A stretch of 64,000 nt of DNA from CAVVUF01 sp963751425 (GTDB taxonomy: Bacteria; Chloroflexota; Anaerolineae; Anaerolineales; UBA4823): contig CAVVUF010000005.1 in NCBI GenBank assembly GCA_963751425.1, positions 186,001-250,000 of the forward strand, given 5' to 3'. Position numbers and translations under genes: made by a program. Of this stretch, positions 24,748-32,514 are shown in pieces. The stretch's first letter is position 1. Each line of letters starts with the position of its first letter. The notes under the pieces were generated by a model. The model was not told the origin of the DNA. It did no database searches and saw only the letters and a program-made list of their open reading frames with translations.

Positions 24748-25837
24748 TCAACGCAGTAAAACTGGTAAAAATATTTTCGAAACCTCCCCTACATAGGCAC
24801 TGACATTCAACTGTTTCGTCAACATTCCATCTGCCGTCACAAAAGTTAGACTGCCCTGCTGCCATCCAGGAGACAGGCGGCCTCTCAAAGCCGTTAAAAT
24901 GGGTTTTGTAGAATTAGATCCACTCATGGGGTTTAATGTGAACCAATCCGTATTTTCAGAGGCGGTCCAATTAACGAATGCAGGTCCGAGCACCGTCATG
25001 GTTAGCTGTTGGTCGATCAGGTCCGATAATTCTATCAAAAAGACAGGTGCCTCAGGAAGAACACCAAAGGCCACCGGAACCTGCTCTGCCTCGACCGCCT
25101 GGAGCATATCGTAAGACCCAATCGTCCCCCCAGGGCGGTAATCAACCAGAACAACAGCATGGATTTTGTTCCAATCGACACCGGTTAACTCAGCGCTCTC
25201 CACCTGATAAGTGGCTGTCGTATTATTCGCCAACGTGATTTCCTGTATCAGTGTGCTGCGGACAAACCGGCTGGTTGTTTTGACATGCGCTTCTTCATAA
25301 ATGAGCACATGTAAAGCAGCCGCATTTGTGGTGGAAAGACTTACACCGCTGAGGTTCAGCACCTGGATGTAAAGTCCTACCTTGTTTCCAGTCCGCCACC
25401 AGCCTGCCTGGATATCCGCTTTTGGCGGTCTAGCCAGGGCGGCATCCACCATCGCACTGTAAACGCTTCCGAAATTTACATAACCATTATTTATCTGGTT
25501 GCCGCTGTCCACCATTACCAATGGCAGAGACCGCCGAGCCTCCACTATACGCTGTCCACCACCGTCCAGATCGAGAGGCAGGGGCGTTGTCAACATCATA
25601 TTCCAGGAAAACAACTGGCTGGCCTGTATAATCCAACGCCAATTGATCGACTGCCGCACCGGCAGCCTGGCAATTTCCTCAAGTTGCCCGCATAAATCCC
25701 TCAAAGACCACAAACCGCCCTGTTCCTTGAGGACTCAGATCGTCAGGAGAGACAAGCGTCTTCGAGCCGGCTTGATGATAATTCACAAAAGACAGAAATA
25801 AAATCAAAATAATGGATATGCGAAAAAGGCAACTCAT
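24748..25837 (-). CDS. Predicted secreted selenoprotein, thioredoxin-like UxxC domain plus BACON-like domain
   Basis: Starts at ATG 25837 after GGAGGAA with a signal peptide (FRISIILILFLSFVNYHQA). The frame meets TGA at 25681-25679 (codon 53) in the context GFMRAT-TGA-GNC. Reading through gives UGNC, a thioredoxin-type UxxC, followed by AAGAAVDQLALDY, PVVFLEYDVDNAP and GRWWTAYSGGS, which is coherent protein for about 50 codons. A one-base insertion near 25531-25537 then shifts into SLPLVMVDSGNQINNGYVNF..., the long downstream part. This resembles Omp28/thioredoxin-fold surface proteins. A BACON/Ig-like domain follows and the C-terminus is IFLPVLLR. Total about 362 residues. Standard calling gives only 24748-25713 and loses the active site. 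Confidence 0.75.
25641..25675 (-). promoter_or_regulatory. bSECIS-like hairpin just after the in-frame TGA
   Basis: On the coding strand, starting 3 nt after TGA, AATTG pairs with CAATT at the base. After a 3x3 internal loop GGCTGCC pairs with GGCAGTC (7 bp, one G-U), closing the 5-nt apical loop GGTGC. The loop begins 18 nt after TGA and opens with GG, which fits the known bacterial SECIS rules (apical loop roughly 16-37 nt downstream, G in the first loop positions). Confidence 0.75.
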
Positions 25838-25901
25838 TTTTCCTCCGATAACTATGGTTTTTGAATAAAAAGGGACTCGCAACCCCAGGGGCAATAGAAT
25901 T

Positions 25902-27524
25902 TCATTTATCCCAGAGCGCCATCTGAGCTGGTACAGAACGCAAAACATCACCAGCCAGGACGGAAGCTGTCGAGCCCAGCACTCGGGCAGCGTGCAGCCC
26001 AGCCTGGGCATGGATCAACGCACCCGCCGCGGCGGCTTCGAAAGCTGGCATGCCCTGGGCACGCAAGCCAACGATGAGCCCAGCCAGTACATCGCCAGTA
26101 CCCGCCCGAGCCAGGGCAGGCGTGGCAACGGGGATGACGGCAGCACGCCCATCAGGGGAAGCGACCACCGTGTAGGCACCCTTGAAAACAACCACATGTC
26201 CCCATTTATGGGCGAAGTGTTCGGCAGTCGCCAGGCGATCTGTCAGGAGCTCTTCTTTGGCAAGACCCGTCAATACAGCCATTTCTCCGGGGTGAGGGGT
26301 GAGGATGGACAAAGCTGGCAGGCGCCTCGGCCAATCTTTCAGCCGGCTGAGCAGCTTGAGGCCATCTGCATCAATCACCAGGGGAGGCAACGCAGCATTC
26401 TGACCCGGTTCAACTTCTAGCGCCTGCTGGGTAAACCCAAACACCTTGCGCTGCGGGCTTGCAGCCGCCAATAAGCCATCCAAGAAGCCCAGGGAGGTAT
26501 CCTCTAGGCCAAAGCCCGGCCCCACCAGGAGGGCTGTAGCGCGGGCGAGGGCTTCTTGCACCACCGGAACAGCGCTCTCAGCGATGACACCCATCTCATC
26601 GGGCAGCAGCAGCCAGGTGGCTTCTGGGAACTGGCCCGCCAGGGCAGCATGCAGCGGATAGGGTACAGCCAGAGTCACCAAGCCGGCTCCACAGCGGTAG
26701 GCAGCCTGCCCTGCCAGCCAGGCTGCGCCAGTATAATTGACCGAGCCAGCCACCACTACGGCAGTGCCAAAGGTGCCTTTGTGGGCGGTGACAGGGCGCG
26801 GCGGGAGCACCTGACCTACCCAGGCATCGTCGACAACGAAATGCAACAGGTTCTTCCAGGCTGGCAGGTTCTCCAGGTCACCGATGCTGGCTATGCGCAA
26901 ATCGCCTGTTAATTCCGCGGCAGGGAAACGCAGCAATCCCTGCTTTACTGCCGCCATTGTCACTGTCAGGTCGGCTTTCAAGCTCTCGGCAGCAGCCTGA
27001 CCCGTATCGCAGTCAACTCCAGAGGGACAATCCACTGCCACGATTTTCAGCGGTGCTTGCCTGCTTGCCAGGGTGTCCTTGACGAAACGGAGTATATCCG
27101 AAAGCTCCTGCTTCAGAGGCAAACGTGCCCCAGTACCCAGCACCCCATCCATCAAGAGGCGGTTGGAAACAAGCAGATCTGCCAGGCGAGAAAAATCGCC
27201 GTCCTCACCTCGAGAGACCAGCTCACCGCCGGCTTTCACCAGGCGCTCCACTAGCGGATCGTCAGCTTCCCTGGAACGTACCAGGTAGGCGGAAACCTTC
27301 CAGCCCCAGGAAGCTAGACAGGCGAGGGCAACCAGCGCATCTCCACCGTTATTGCCCGAACCCACCAGGGCTAAGGCTGCTTTTGGCTGTAGCGCTTGAT
27401 ATTGGATGTGAATGATCTCCGCCAAACCTGAACCTGCGTTTTCCATCATTGATGCGTAGGTCAGGCCGCTGGCGTCCGCCTGGCGCTCAATTTGCTGCAT
27501 TTCGGTGACTGTGACGAGTTTCAT
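25902..27524 (-). CDS. nnr: Bifunctional NAD(P)H-hydrate epimerase / ADP-dependent dehydratase
   Basis: 540-residue fusion, the usual bacterial arrangement. The N-terminal epimerase (YjeF_N) has MMENAGSGLAE, GSGNNGGDALVAL and VDCPSGVDCDTG. The C-terminal dehydratase (carbohydrate-kinase-like) has VGPGFG, LTPHPGEMAVLTG, VVFKGAYTVVASPDG and the catalytic GTGDVLAGLI. It repairs hydrated NADH and NADPH in the cytosol. ATG at 27524. The downstream selenoprotein gene starts 65 bp after its end on the same strand, so the two may share a transcript. Confidence 0.95.
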   Translation of the reverse strand: MKLVTVTEMQQIERQADASGLTYASMMENAGSGLAEIIHIQYQALQPKAALALVGSGNNGGDALVALACLASWGWKVSAYLVRSREADDPLVERLVKAGGELVSRGEDGDFSRLADLLVSNRLLMDGVLGTGARLPLKQELSDILRFVKDTLASRQAPLKIVAVDCPSGVDCDTGQAAAESLKADLTVTMAAVKQGLLRFPAAELTGDLRIASIGDLENLPAWKNLLHFVVDDAWVGQVLPPRPVTAHKGTFGTAVVVAGSVNYTGAAWLAGQAAYRCGAGLVTLAVPYPLHAALAGQFPEATWLLLPDEMGVIAESAVPVVQEALARATALLVGPGFGLEDTSLGFLDGLLAAASPQRKVFGFTQQALEVEPGQNAALPPLVIDADGLKLLSRLKDWPRRLPALSILTPHPGEMAVLTGLAKEELLTDRLATAEHFAHKWGHVVVFKGAYTVVASPDGRAAVIPVATPALARAGTGDVLAGLIVGLRAQGMPAFEAAAAGALIHAQAGLHAARVLGSTASVLAGDVLRSVPAQMALWDK

Positions 27525-27539
27525 GATGAAAATCCTTGT

Positions 27540-27568
27540 TTTACCACGAAGGCACGAAGAACACGAAG
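27540..27568. repeat. CACGAAG-type short spacer repeat
   Basis: ACCACGAAGGCACGAAGAACACGAAGG at 27542-27568 repeats the CACGAAG word three times. An inverted relative (CTTCGTGACTTCGTGGT) lies at 27824-27840 beyond the GxxExxY remnant, so the remnant is bracketed. Similar words occur at 46045 (accaccaaggctcg) and 58850. Confidence 0.5.
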
Positions 27569-27578
27569 GTTTTAATAA

Positions 27579-27761
27579 TTATAAAGCCATTCGTTTGATA
27601 CCATCCTTTATCAAGGGGATATTCCAATTTATCAAATAACCAATATGACACTTTTTTAACTTCATGTAGGTCAATAAATGTGCCTCATGCACTGGGAGTA
27701 GATTTTCTAAAGCTTTATTTTCGATAATAACACAATCCTCAACCAACATATCAATTCTGTT
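27579..27761 (-). pseudogene. Remnant of a GxxExxY-family protein
   Basis: A short open frame without a start, preceded by an in-frame TGA at 27762-27764, encodes RIDMLVEDCVIIENKALENL, then LPVHEAHLLTYMKLKKCHIGYLIN and NIPLIKDGIKRMAL before the stop. This is the C-terminal half of the GxxExxY (PD-(D/E)xK-like) family, whose members end VPLLKDGIKR and carry LPVHEAQLLTYLK. The N-terminal half is missing. It is flanked on both sides by CACGAAG-type spacer repeats. Confidence 0.8.
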
Positions 27762-27867
27762 TCACAATCCCAAGAATCTGACATTTCAAATCCCCCCACT
27801 AGATTAAACCATAAATCGCTTTTTCTTCGTGACTTCGTGGTTAAAATCGTTATCAACGAATTGGAGA

Positions 27868-29703
27868 TTAAAACTCAACCCAGTCCAAACCCAAAGCAGC
27901 CAATCTCTCCAGGCTGGGCCGGCCAGTCTCCGGATCCCAACCGCGCGCAGCATAATAAGCGAACAGCATGGCTTCGAAATCGGGAGTAAAGCCATCTTCG
28001 CTGTCCAGGTAAGGTTTGCGGAACGCGGCTGGGATCGTATCGTTCTCCCGCTTGAGCCCCAAACGGTGGTTGATCACCCGCTTCAGATTGAAACCTCTTT
28101 CACCACAGGTGAGCAAATCAGCAACTGAATAGTTATAGCCCGTGGCTGCGCTGGTCAAAGCTGCTACCAACTCAGGAGGAACATTGGCAAACAAGCACAT
28201 CACCAGGGCATTGCTAGTCGTGCGCCAATTCTGATGGTGGGCGACACCGGGCGACTTGACGGCCCCATCCGTACGCGCGTGCAGTTCCAGCCCGAGGGCC
28301 GGGTCGACTTGCCCGATCTCAACAAAGAAGAAATCCGATTGGTTGTGGCAGGCGCCGCGCGGCGAGGTCGCATAAACCAACGCCATCCCAGAACCACCGC
28401 GCGGATCGTGATAGGCGGCTTCCAGCCCGTTCACCTGCACTGCTTCTGCTTCAGCCCCATAATGTTTTCCCAGCAAGCGCGCCCCTTCAGCCAGGTGCAC
28501 GCCGAAGCATTCCTTGCGCCCGATCTGCTGCACCAGGGCTTCAACTGCCTGAGCATCTCCCCACTCCAGCTTCAGACCTCCCGTGTCAGCAGTGGTGATC
28601 CGCCCCTGTGCATAGAGCAAAAAAGCCAACCCAATGGTGTTGCTAGTGCTGATCGTGTCGAGGCCGTATTTATCGCACAGGTCGCCCATGCGTGTGGCAA
28701 AAGCCGGGTCGTTCAGCATCAGGTTTGGACCGAAGCCCACCAGCGTTTCGTATTCAGGGCCTTTCTGCTTCTCCCCGAGGCGTGGAATCCATTCACCTTT
28801 TTCGTCCAGCCCAGGCAGGCGGACCACCCGCTTGCAGGCGATCACGCATCCATGACAGGCGCTGATACCCACTAGCAGCTTATCTTTAACCGAAGCGCCA
28901 GAAATTTCAGCAGCGCCTTCGAAGCGGGAGAGCTGGTAATACTTCTTGGGCATGAGACCCAGGTAATCGAAATAATCCGCCACACCGCCTGTGCCCAGCT
29001 CACGACCGACCTGAGAAACCGGGTCTGAGCGCAGTGACCGGTTGGATTCGAGACGCAGAGGGGCAAAGGCATCCATATCGAAGACAGGCACCCTATCGCT
29101 GCCGCGCACAGCCACAGCCTTCAGGTTCTTGGAGCCCATCACCGCACCCATGCCCGTCCGACCGGCGACGTTTCCGTGGTCGGTTAGAATAAGCGCATAG
29201 GGAATAGCCAGCTCACCCGCTGGACCAATCACGGCAATGCTGGCGCCAGGCTTTCCGATCTCTTCAGATACCCGTACCTGGGTTGTGTAGGTATCGAGCC
29301 CCCACAGATGCTGAGCGGGGTAAATCTGCACCTGGTCATCATCGATCGAGAGAAATACCGGCTGGTCTGCCCGCCCAGTTAGCCAGAGACCAGCATAACC
29401 CGCTTCGCGCAGCTCCACGCCCCAAAACCCACCGCAGTTAGATTCGCCCCACAGCCGGGTGGCGGGAGACTTTGCACAGATCACATAACGCCCAACCGCT
29501 GGACCGGTGGTCCCGGTGAGAGGACCGGTGAGCCATAAAAGAGGCGCTTCAGGGGAGAGGGGGTCCAAACCGGGCGTCAGGTCAGCGTATAAAATCCGGG
29601 CTGCCAGAGATGCCCCGCCGATATAATCTTTCTCCCAATCTTTGGGCACTGTGAATTTTCCAATTTTTCCACTGGTAAGGTCAACCGTAAGGATGGGCTG
29701 CAA
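27868..29703 (-). CDS. Aldehyde:ferredoxin oxidoreductase family protein
   Basis: 611-residue tungsten/molybdenum-pterin enzyme. The N-terminal domain (ILTVDLTSGKIGKF ... YIGGASLAARILY) forms the pterin-binding beta domain. GNVAGRTGMGAVMGSKNLKAVAVRG is the conserved AOR stretch. CHGCVIACKR gives three Cys of the [4Fe-4S] site, with a fourth at LLTCGERG. GACHNQSDF lies near the second pterin. AORs oxidise aldehydes to acids with ferredoxin. It appears monocistronic; TTG 29703 is the start, preceded by GGAGATAATTA. Substrate not predictable. Supports an anaerobic, ferredoxin-using host. Confidence 0.93.
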   Translation of the reverse strand: MQPILTVDLTSGKIGKFTVPKDWEKDYIGGASLAARILYADLTPGLDPLSPEAPLLWLTGPLTGTTGPAVGRYVICAKSPATRLWGESNCGGFWGVELREAGYAGLWLTGRADQPVFLSIDDDQVQIYPAQHLWGLDTYTTQVRVSEEIGKPGASIAVIGPAGELAIPYALILTDHGNVAGRTGMGAVMGSKNLKAVAVRGSDRVPVFDMDAFAPLRLESNRSLRSDPVSQVGRELGTGGVADYFDYLGLMPKKYYQLSRFEGAAEISGASVKDKLLVGISACHGCVIACKRVVRLPGLDEKGEWIPRLGEKQKGPEYETLVGFGPNLMLNDPAFATRMGDLCDKYGLDTISTSNTIGLAFLLYAQGRITTADTGGLKLEWGDAQAVEALVQQIGRKECFGVHLAEGARLLGKHYGAEAEAVQVNGLEAAYHDPRGGSGMALVYATSPRGACHNQSDFFFVEIGQVDPALGLELHARTDGAVKSPGVAHHQNWRTTSNALVMCLFANVPPELVAALTSAATGYNYSVADLLTCGERGFNLKRVINHRLGLKRENDTIPAAFRKPYLDSEDGFTPDFEAMLFAYYAARGWDPETGRPSLERLAALGLDWVEF

Positions 29704-29885
29704 TAATTATCTCCAAATATCGGAAGAATTTGTCGGTGTTTATAGGCGCAACAACTCCATCCGGCTAGATACAAACCGATATAGTTTACCTTAAATTCCC
29801 TGGATAAGCAGAAAAGAACACCTTATAACCCAATCAGTAAACCGCAAGGAGTTCTGTATTAAGAATAAAAATTTGAGTGACTATT

Positions 29886-30557
29886 TTAGCTTAGTTTCTG
29901 CAAGCCGGGAACTAAACCCTTATTTCCAATGAGATACTTAAGCGCTGTCCGCAACCCACTCCACAGCAGGTAGAACGCGACCATGACGGACCCCAGAAGA
30001 TCCACATAGCGGGTCACCGGATGGGCAGGAGCAAAAGCGACGGCAGCCAGCGCGACAACCACACACAGATCCACCGCAGCTTTGGCGCGGTACAACTGCT
30101 GCTGCGCTGCGATCACCGCACTATACTTTTCGCGCGTTAAGCCAGTGTAGCGCCACCAAAACCATGCATTTGTCACCAGTCCCAATACAGCAATCGTCAA
30201 GCCCATAGTAACGTTGCCACCAGGCTCAAACATAGACAGCCGTGACAGAGCCACCACCAGCAGGACAACCCCAGAACATGCCATCGCCATGGCGGTACTC
30301 AACCCCGCCGTCCGCTCCAGATGAGCTCGATGTATCTCACCCAACGCCGCATCACGATGCAGCTTACGGAAGATCCACCAGGAAATAAAGATTGCCACCA
30401 GTTCCACACCTCGCCGGATGAAGTCGGCGAGCTGGGTGGTGGAATGGCTGGAAATCAAGGCAATTCCAGTTACCAGCGGTCCAGGCGCGCTGAGCAGCAG
30501 TGCGAAAAGCAGGGTCTTTTCTCGGTTGGAGGACTGTTCGTGAGAGAGACCATTCAT
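29886..30557 (-). CDS. Cation diffusion facilitator-like membrane protein
   Basis: 223 residues with six hydrophobic segments arranged as in CDF metal exporters. STTQLADFIRRGVEL on helix 2 and VDLCVVVALAAVAF / YVDLLGSVMVAFYLL on helix 5 resemble the Asp-containing metal-binding helices. The usual cytoplasmic C-terminal domain is absent. It starts only 3 bp after the stop of the kinase gene and is the last gene of the MarR operon. Metal or lipid substrate unknown. Confidence 0.7.
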   Translation of the reverse strand: MNGLSHEQSSNREKTLLFALLLSAPGPLVTGIALISSHSTTQLADFIRRGVELVAIFISWWIFRKLHRDAALGEIHRAHLERTAGLSTAMAMACSGVVLLVVALSRLSMFEPGGNVTMGLTIAVLGLVTNAWFWWRYTGLTREKYSAVIAAQQQLYRAKAAVDLCVVVALAAVAFAPAHPVTRYVDLLGSVMVAFYLLWSGLRTALKYLIGNKGLVPGLQKLS

Positions 30558-30560
30558 CGG

Positions 30561-31289
30561 TTATGCACCCAGGAATGAGAAAAGAGACATCAGAGATAGG
30601 ACGGCAAGACCCGTAGAGATGGGCACGGTTAGTGTATCCATCCCCCGGTTGGAGAACAGCTCGACGATGGCGCTAACAGGCGCGGCGAGAAGCGCAACGG
30701 CAAAGCTCACATGCCAGGGCTGGTTGGCATAGATCAGGAACGTAAAGAATATTGCCAACCCGGCAGTGACGAACATTGCATGGGTACCCTCCACCGTCTT
30801 CGTTCCTTCGATCCGCTGATGCAGAATTCGGCGGCGCCCAAAATTCTTGCCGACCAATGCGGCTGCAGCATCGCCAAAGCCCCAGGCCATCACAGCCACA
30901 ACGGCGACATATTTCCATTCTGTCCCCAGCAAGCCCCAAAAGACGAAGATCATAAGAGCAATCGACACCTGAACAATGATGAGACTTCTTTTGAACTCGC
31001 CGCATTCACGCTCTACAGCAATCCGCTTGTATAAGGAGGAGTTTTCCACAAGGATTAGAAGCGGGTACGTGAGGAGTCCGAACATGACTGCTGCCAGCAC
31101 GGCCATATACCAGGTACTAAAAAAACTCACCAGGGGAATAATCGACAAGGTTATCACCAGGTGATACATTTTGCGCATCAACTCAAATGGCAGATTGACG
31201 CACACTTTGAGCAGTATTGCTGGCAATCCTATGACAATGATGAAGCCTATATACAGGCCCACACCAATCCAATCATTATGCAGCACCAT
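30561..31289 (-). CDS. Dolichol/phytol kinase-like membrane protein (CTP-dependent type)
   Basis: About 243 residues with seven hydrophobic helices. The family signature is AWGFGDAAAALVGKNFGRR followed by EGTKTVEGTHAMF, as in polyprenol, phytol and dolichol kinases related to CDP-diglyceride synthetases. Longer reading to 31388 overlaps the marR gene heavily. ATG 31289 overlaps the marR stop codon by 14 bp, suggesting translational coupling. Product predicted to phosphorylate an isoprenoid alcohol in the membrane. Confidence 0.82.
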   Translation of the reverse strand: MVLHNDWIGVGLYIGFIIVIGLPAILLKVCVNLPFELMRKMYHLVITLSIIPLVSFFSTWYMAVLAAVMFGLLTYPLLILVENSSLYKRIAVERECGEFKRSLIIVQVSIALMIFVFWGLLGTEWKYVAVVAVMAWGFGDAAAALVGKNFGRRRILHQRIEGTKTVEGTHAMFVTAGLAIFFTFLIYANQPWHVSFAVALLAAPVSAIVELFSNRGMDTLTVPISTGLAVLSLMSLFSFLGA

Positions 31290-31476
31290 GATCCTCCATC
31301 TTTTTCTTCGACTGGGCGCTCGTAAAATTCTCAGACATACGACCGAACAGCTTGATAAAAAAAACCAATTCTTCCTGGGAGATGCCACGCATCGCTAAAG
31401 CATAGAGCTGGTTATAAGCCTGCTCAACGGTTGGGCCAATCTCACGCGCTTGGCTGGTCAGCCGGACCCGGTGCAC
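31276..31476 (-). CDS. MarR-family regulator, C-terminal piece
   Basis: HRVRLTSQAREIGPTVEQAY is the wing and dimerisation helix of a MarR protein. It joins the N-terminal part (31442-31741) in the frame ...LLELKGFVTRQPDPTDRRVHRV, once one T of the five-T run 31516-31520 is removed. The last codons overlap the kinase start. Confidence 0.8.
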   Translation of the reverse strand: MHRVRLTSQAREIGPTVEQAYNQLYALAMRGISQEELVFFIKLFGRMSENFTSAQSKKKMEDHGAA

Positions 31477-31741
31477 ACGCCGATCTGTGGGGTCTGGTTG
31501 CCGGGTAACAAAGCCTTTTTAACTCCAATAAATCAATGGCGCGCGATACAGCCGGCATACTGATATCCAACTGCTCAGCCAGCTGCTCCTGCCCCATCTC
31601 TTGACCTTGCAGCAGCAAGTGGAGAAGAATATTTCCTTCGGCGCTACTGAGGTTCAGCGGGCGTAGATCCTCATTAAGAATCTGCCTAGCGGAGCGGATC
31701 ATATTATGGGCATGCAACCAGATATCTTGAATTTCTGCCAT
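31442..31741 (-). CDS. MarR-family regulator, N-terminal piece
   Basis: Shows the MarR winged helix: LNLSSAEGNILLHLLLQGQEMGQEQLAEQLDISMPAVSRAIDLLE. After that the frame drifts (LCYPATRPHRS) owing to a homopolymer insertion at 31516-31520. Intact length about 154 residues. First gene of a three-gene operon (regulator, polyprenol kinase-like, CDF-like). Two palindromes at 31832-31845 and 31875-31887 overlap its promoter, so autoregulation is likely. Confidence 0.85.
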   Translation of the reverse strand: MAEIQDIWLHAHNMIRSARQILNEDLRPLNLSSAEGNILLHLLLQGQEMGQEQLAEQLDISMPAVSRAIDLLELKRLCYPATRPHRSACAPGPADQPSA

Positions 31742-31831
31742 GATTCGAACCCTCCTGAGGTGATTGCTGGGATAGTAAGTCGTACTCCCTGGAGAAATCC
31801 AATAAATCCAGGTAGGTATGAAAACGAATTT

Positions 31832-31887
31832 GTTAACATGTTAACGAAATATCCACTGCATTATAACATATTTGGTTAACGTGTAAC
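31832..31887 (-). promoter_or_regulatory. marR promoter with two palindromic operators
   Basis: On the minus strand -10 TATAAT is at 31865-31860, with a weak -35 (GTTACA) 16 bp upstream. The perfect palindrome GTTAACATGTTAAC (31832-31845) lies just downstream of the start point. A related site GTTAACGTGTAAC (31875-31887) overlaps the -35/spacer region. The centres are about 42 bp apart (four helical turns), typical of a MarR autorepressor. Confidence 0.75.
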
Positions 31888-32061
31888 GAATTTCGACTTA
31901 CAGATTTGTTATTTAAATTTGGAAGATGGTTGGAAATTTCTTGCGGTGCGAACCGAGCCAATAAAGGATTGAAATAAAAAACTAAAGCATCCAGTGATAG
32001 ATGCTAAATGTAGGCCTCAGAATGACAGTCAGGTACTGATTAAAAAGGAAAAGCACTCTTT

Positions 32062-32148
32062 GGTAGCCTGGCAATCTTGTTCAGCGAAATAATAACAGCT
32101 GAATGTAGACCCATTGCTTTGCGCCGCCAGTTTTCACTGGTTTTGCCT
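32062..32148 (-). promoter_or_regulatory. c-di-GMP-I (GEMM) riboswitch aptamer 3
   Basis: Minus-strand RNA reads GGCAAAACCAGUGAAAACUGG, then CGGCGCAAAGCAAUGGGUCUA, and ends GAUUGCCAGGCUACC. This matches the GEMM-I layout: GGCAAA, a hairpin with GNRA-type tetraloop, the (G)ACGCAAAGC core, GGxCUA, a variable stem (here CAGCUGUUAUUAUUUCGCUG) and the GCCxGGCUACC tail. Last of three tandem copies. Confidence 0.85.
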
Positions 32149-32150
32149 TG

Positions 32151-32252
32151 TTCGGCGGTCTGGCAATCGTGACTCGGGTATAAATAACTAGTAACCTGCC
32201 CGGAGCTTTAGACCCAAGACTTTGCGTCGCTGGTTTTCACCAGCTTTGCCAT
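32151..32252 (-). promoter_or_regulatory. c-di-GMP-I (GEMM) riboswitch aptamer 2
   Basis: RNA reads GGCAAAGCUGGUGAAAACCAGC, then GACGCAAAGUCUUGGGUCUAAAG. A second hairpin (CUCCGGGC...ACCCGAG) follows, then GAUUGCCAGACCGCCGA. It carries the exact GACGCAAAG core and GGCAAA, with the GAAA tetraloop that docks into its receptor. The tail is somewhat diverged (ACCGCC for GGCUACC). Confidence 0.85.
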
Positions 32253-32254
32253 TA

Positions 32255-32397
32255 TCGGTAAGCCTGGCTGCCATAGCTTCCCTTGAAACTCCGGCCGGGG
32301 ATCCTAAACTTTACCAGGTTTAGACGAACCAGAACTTCTGACGAGGGATTACCGTAGGCCCGAAGGCTTTGCGCCGCCAGCTTTCGCTGGTTTTACC
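32255..32397 (-). promoter_or_regulatory. c-di-GMP-I (GEMM) riboswitch aptamer 1
   Basis: RNA reads GGUAAAACCAGCGAAAGCUGG, CGGCGCAAAGCCUUCGGGCCUA, and ends AUGGCAGCCAGGCUUACCGA. All GEMM-I landmarks are present. The insert between CCUA and the tail is unusually long (about 80 nt) and itself folds (UCUAAACCUGGUAAAGUUUAGGA). First of the three tandem aptamers, nearest the promoter. Confidence 0.82.
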
Positions 32398-32432
32398 TTT
32401 TACAAAGAGTGCTTTTTATGCACTGTAATATC

Positions 32433-32460
32433 AGTATAGCAAATACCCTAAGCAATTCAA
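32433..32460 (-). promoter_or_regulatory. Candidate promoter of the riboswitch RNA
   Basis: Minus-strand -35 TTGAAT (32460-32455) and -10 TATACT (32438-32433) are separated by 16 bp. Transcription would begin a few bases before the 5' arm of the enclosing inverted repeat. The marR promoter lies downstream of the array, so the riboswitch transcript is a separate unit or a longer leader. Confidence 0.55.
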
Positions 32461-32514
32461 TAGGGCATTCGCACTATTTAACCGTATAAAACTCTCAGCT
32501 GAGTTTTGCGTACT

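Larger units (their letters stand above)
32049..32416. repeat. 14-bp inverted repeat enclosing the riboswitch array
   Basis: AAAAGCACTCTTTG (32049-32062) and its exact complement CAAAGAGTGCTTTT (32403-32416) bracket all three c-di-GMP-I aptamers. In the minus-strand RNA the last arm is followed by CCUUUUU, so pairing of the arms would close the array in a terminator-like stem. Confidence 0.8.

Noticed and set aside
25679..25681. TGA read as the true stop of a short 25679-26011 gene
   Set aside because: The upstream start lies inside the nnr gene, while the frame from 25837 continues with good protein after the TGA and a bSECIS-like hairpin follows.
32062..32397. Three similar blocks spaced about 100 bp, at first sight a CRISPR or tandem repeat
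   Set aside because: The conserved words are the GEMM-I core (GGCAAA, GACGCAAAG, GGxCUA, tail) and not identical repeats with unique spacers, so they are riboswitch aptamers.
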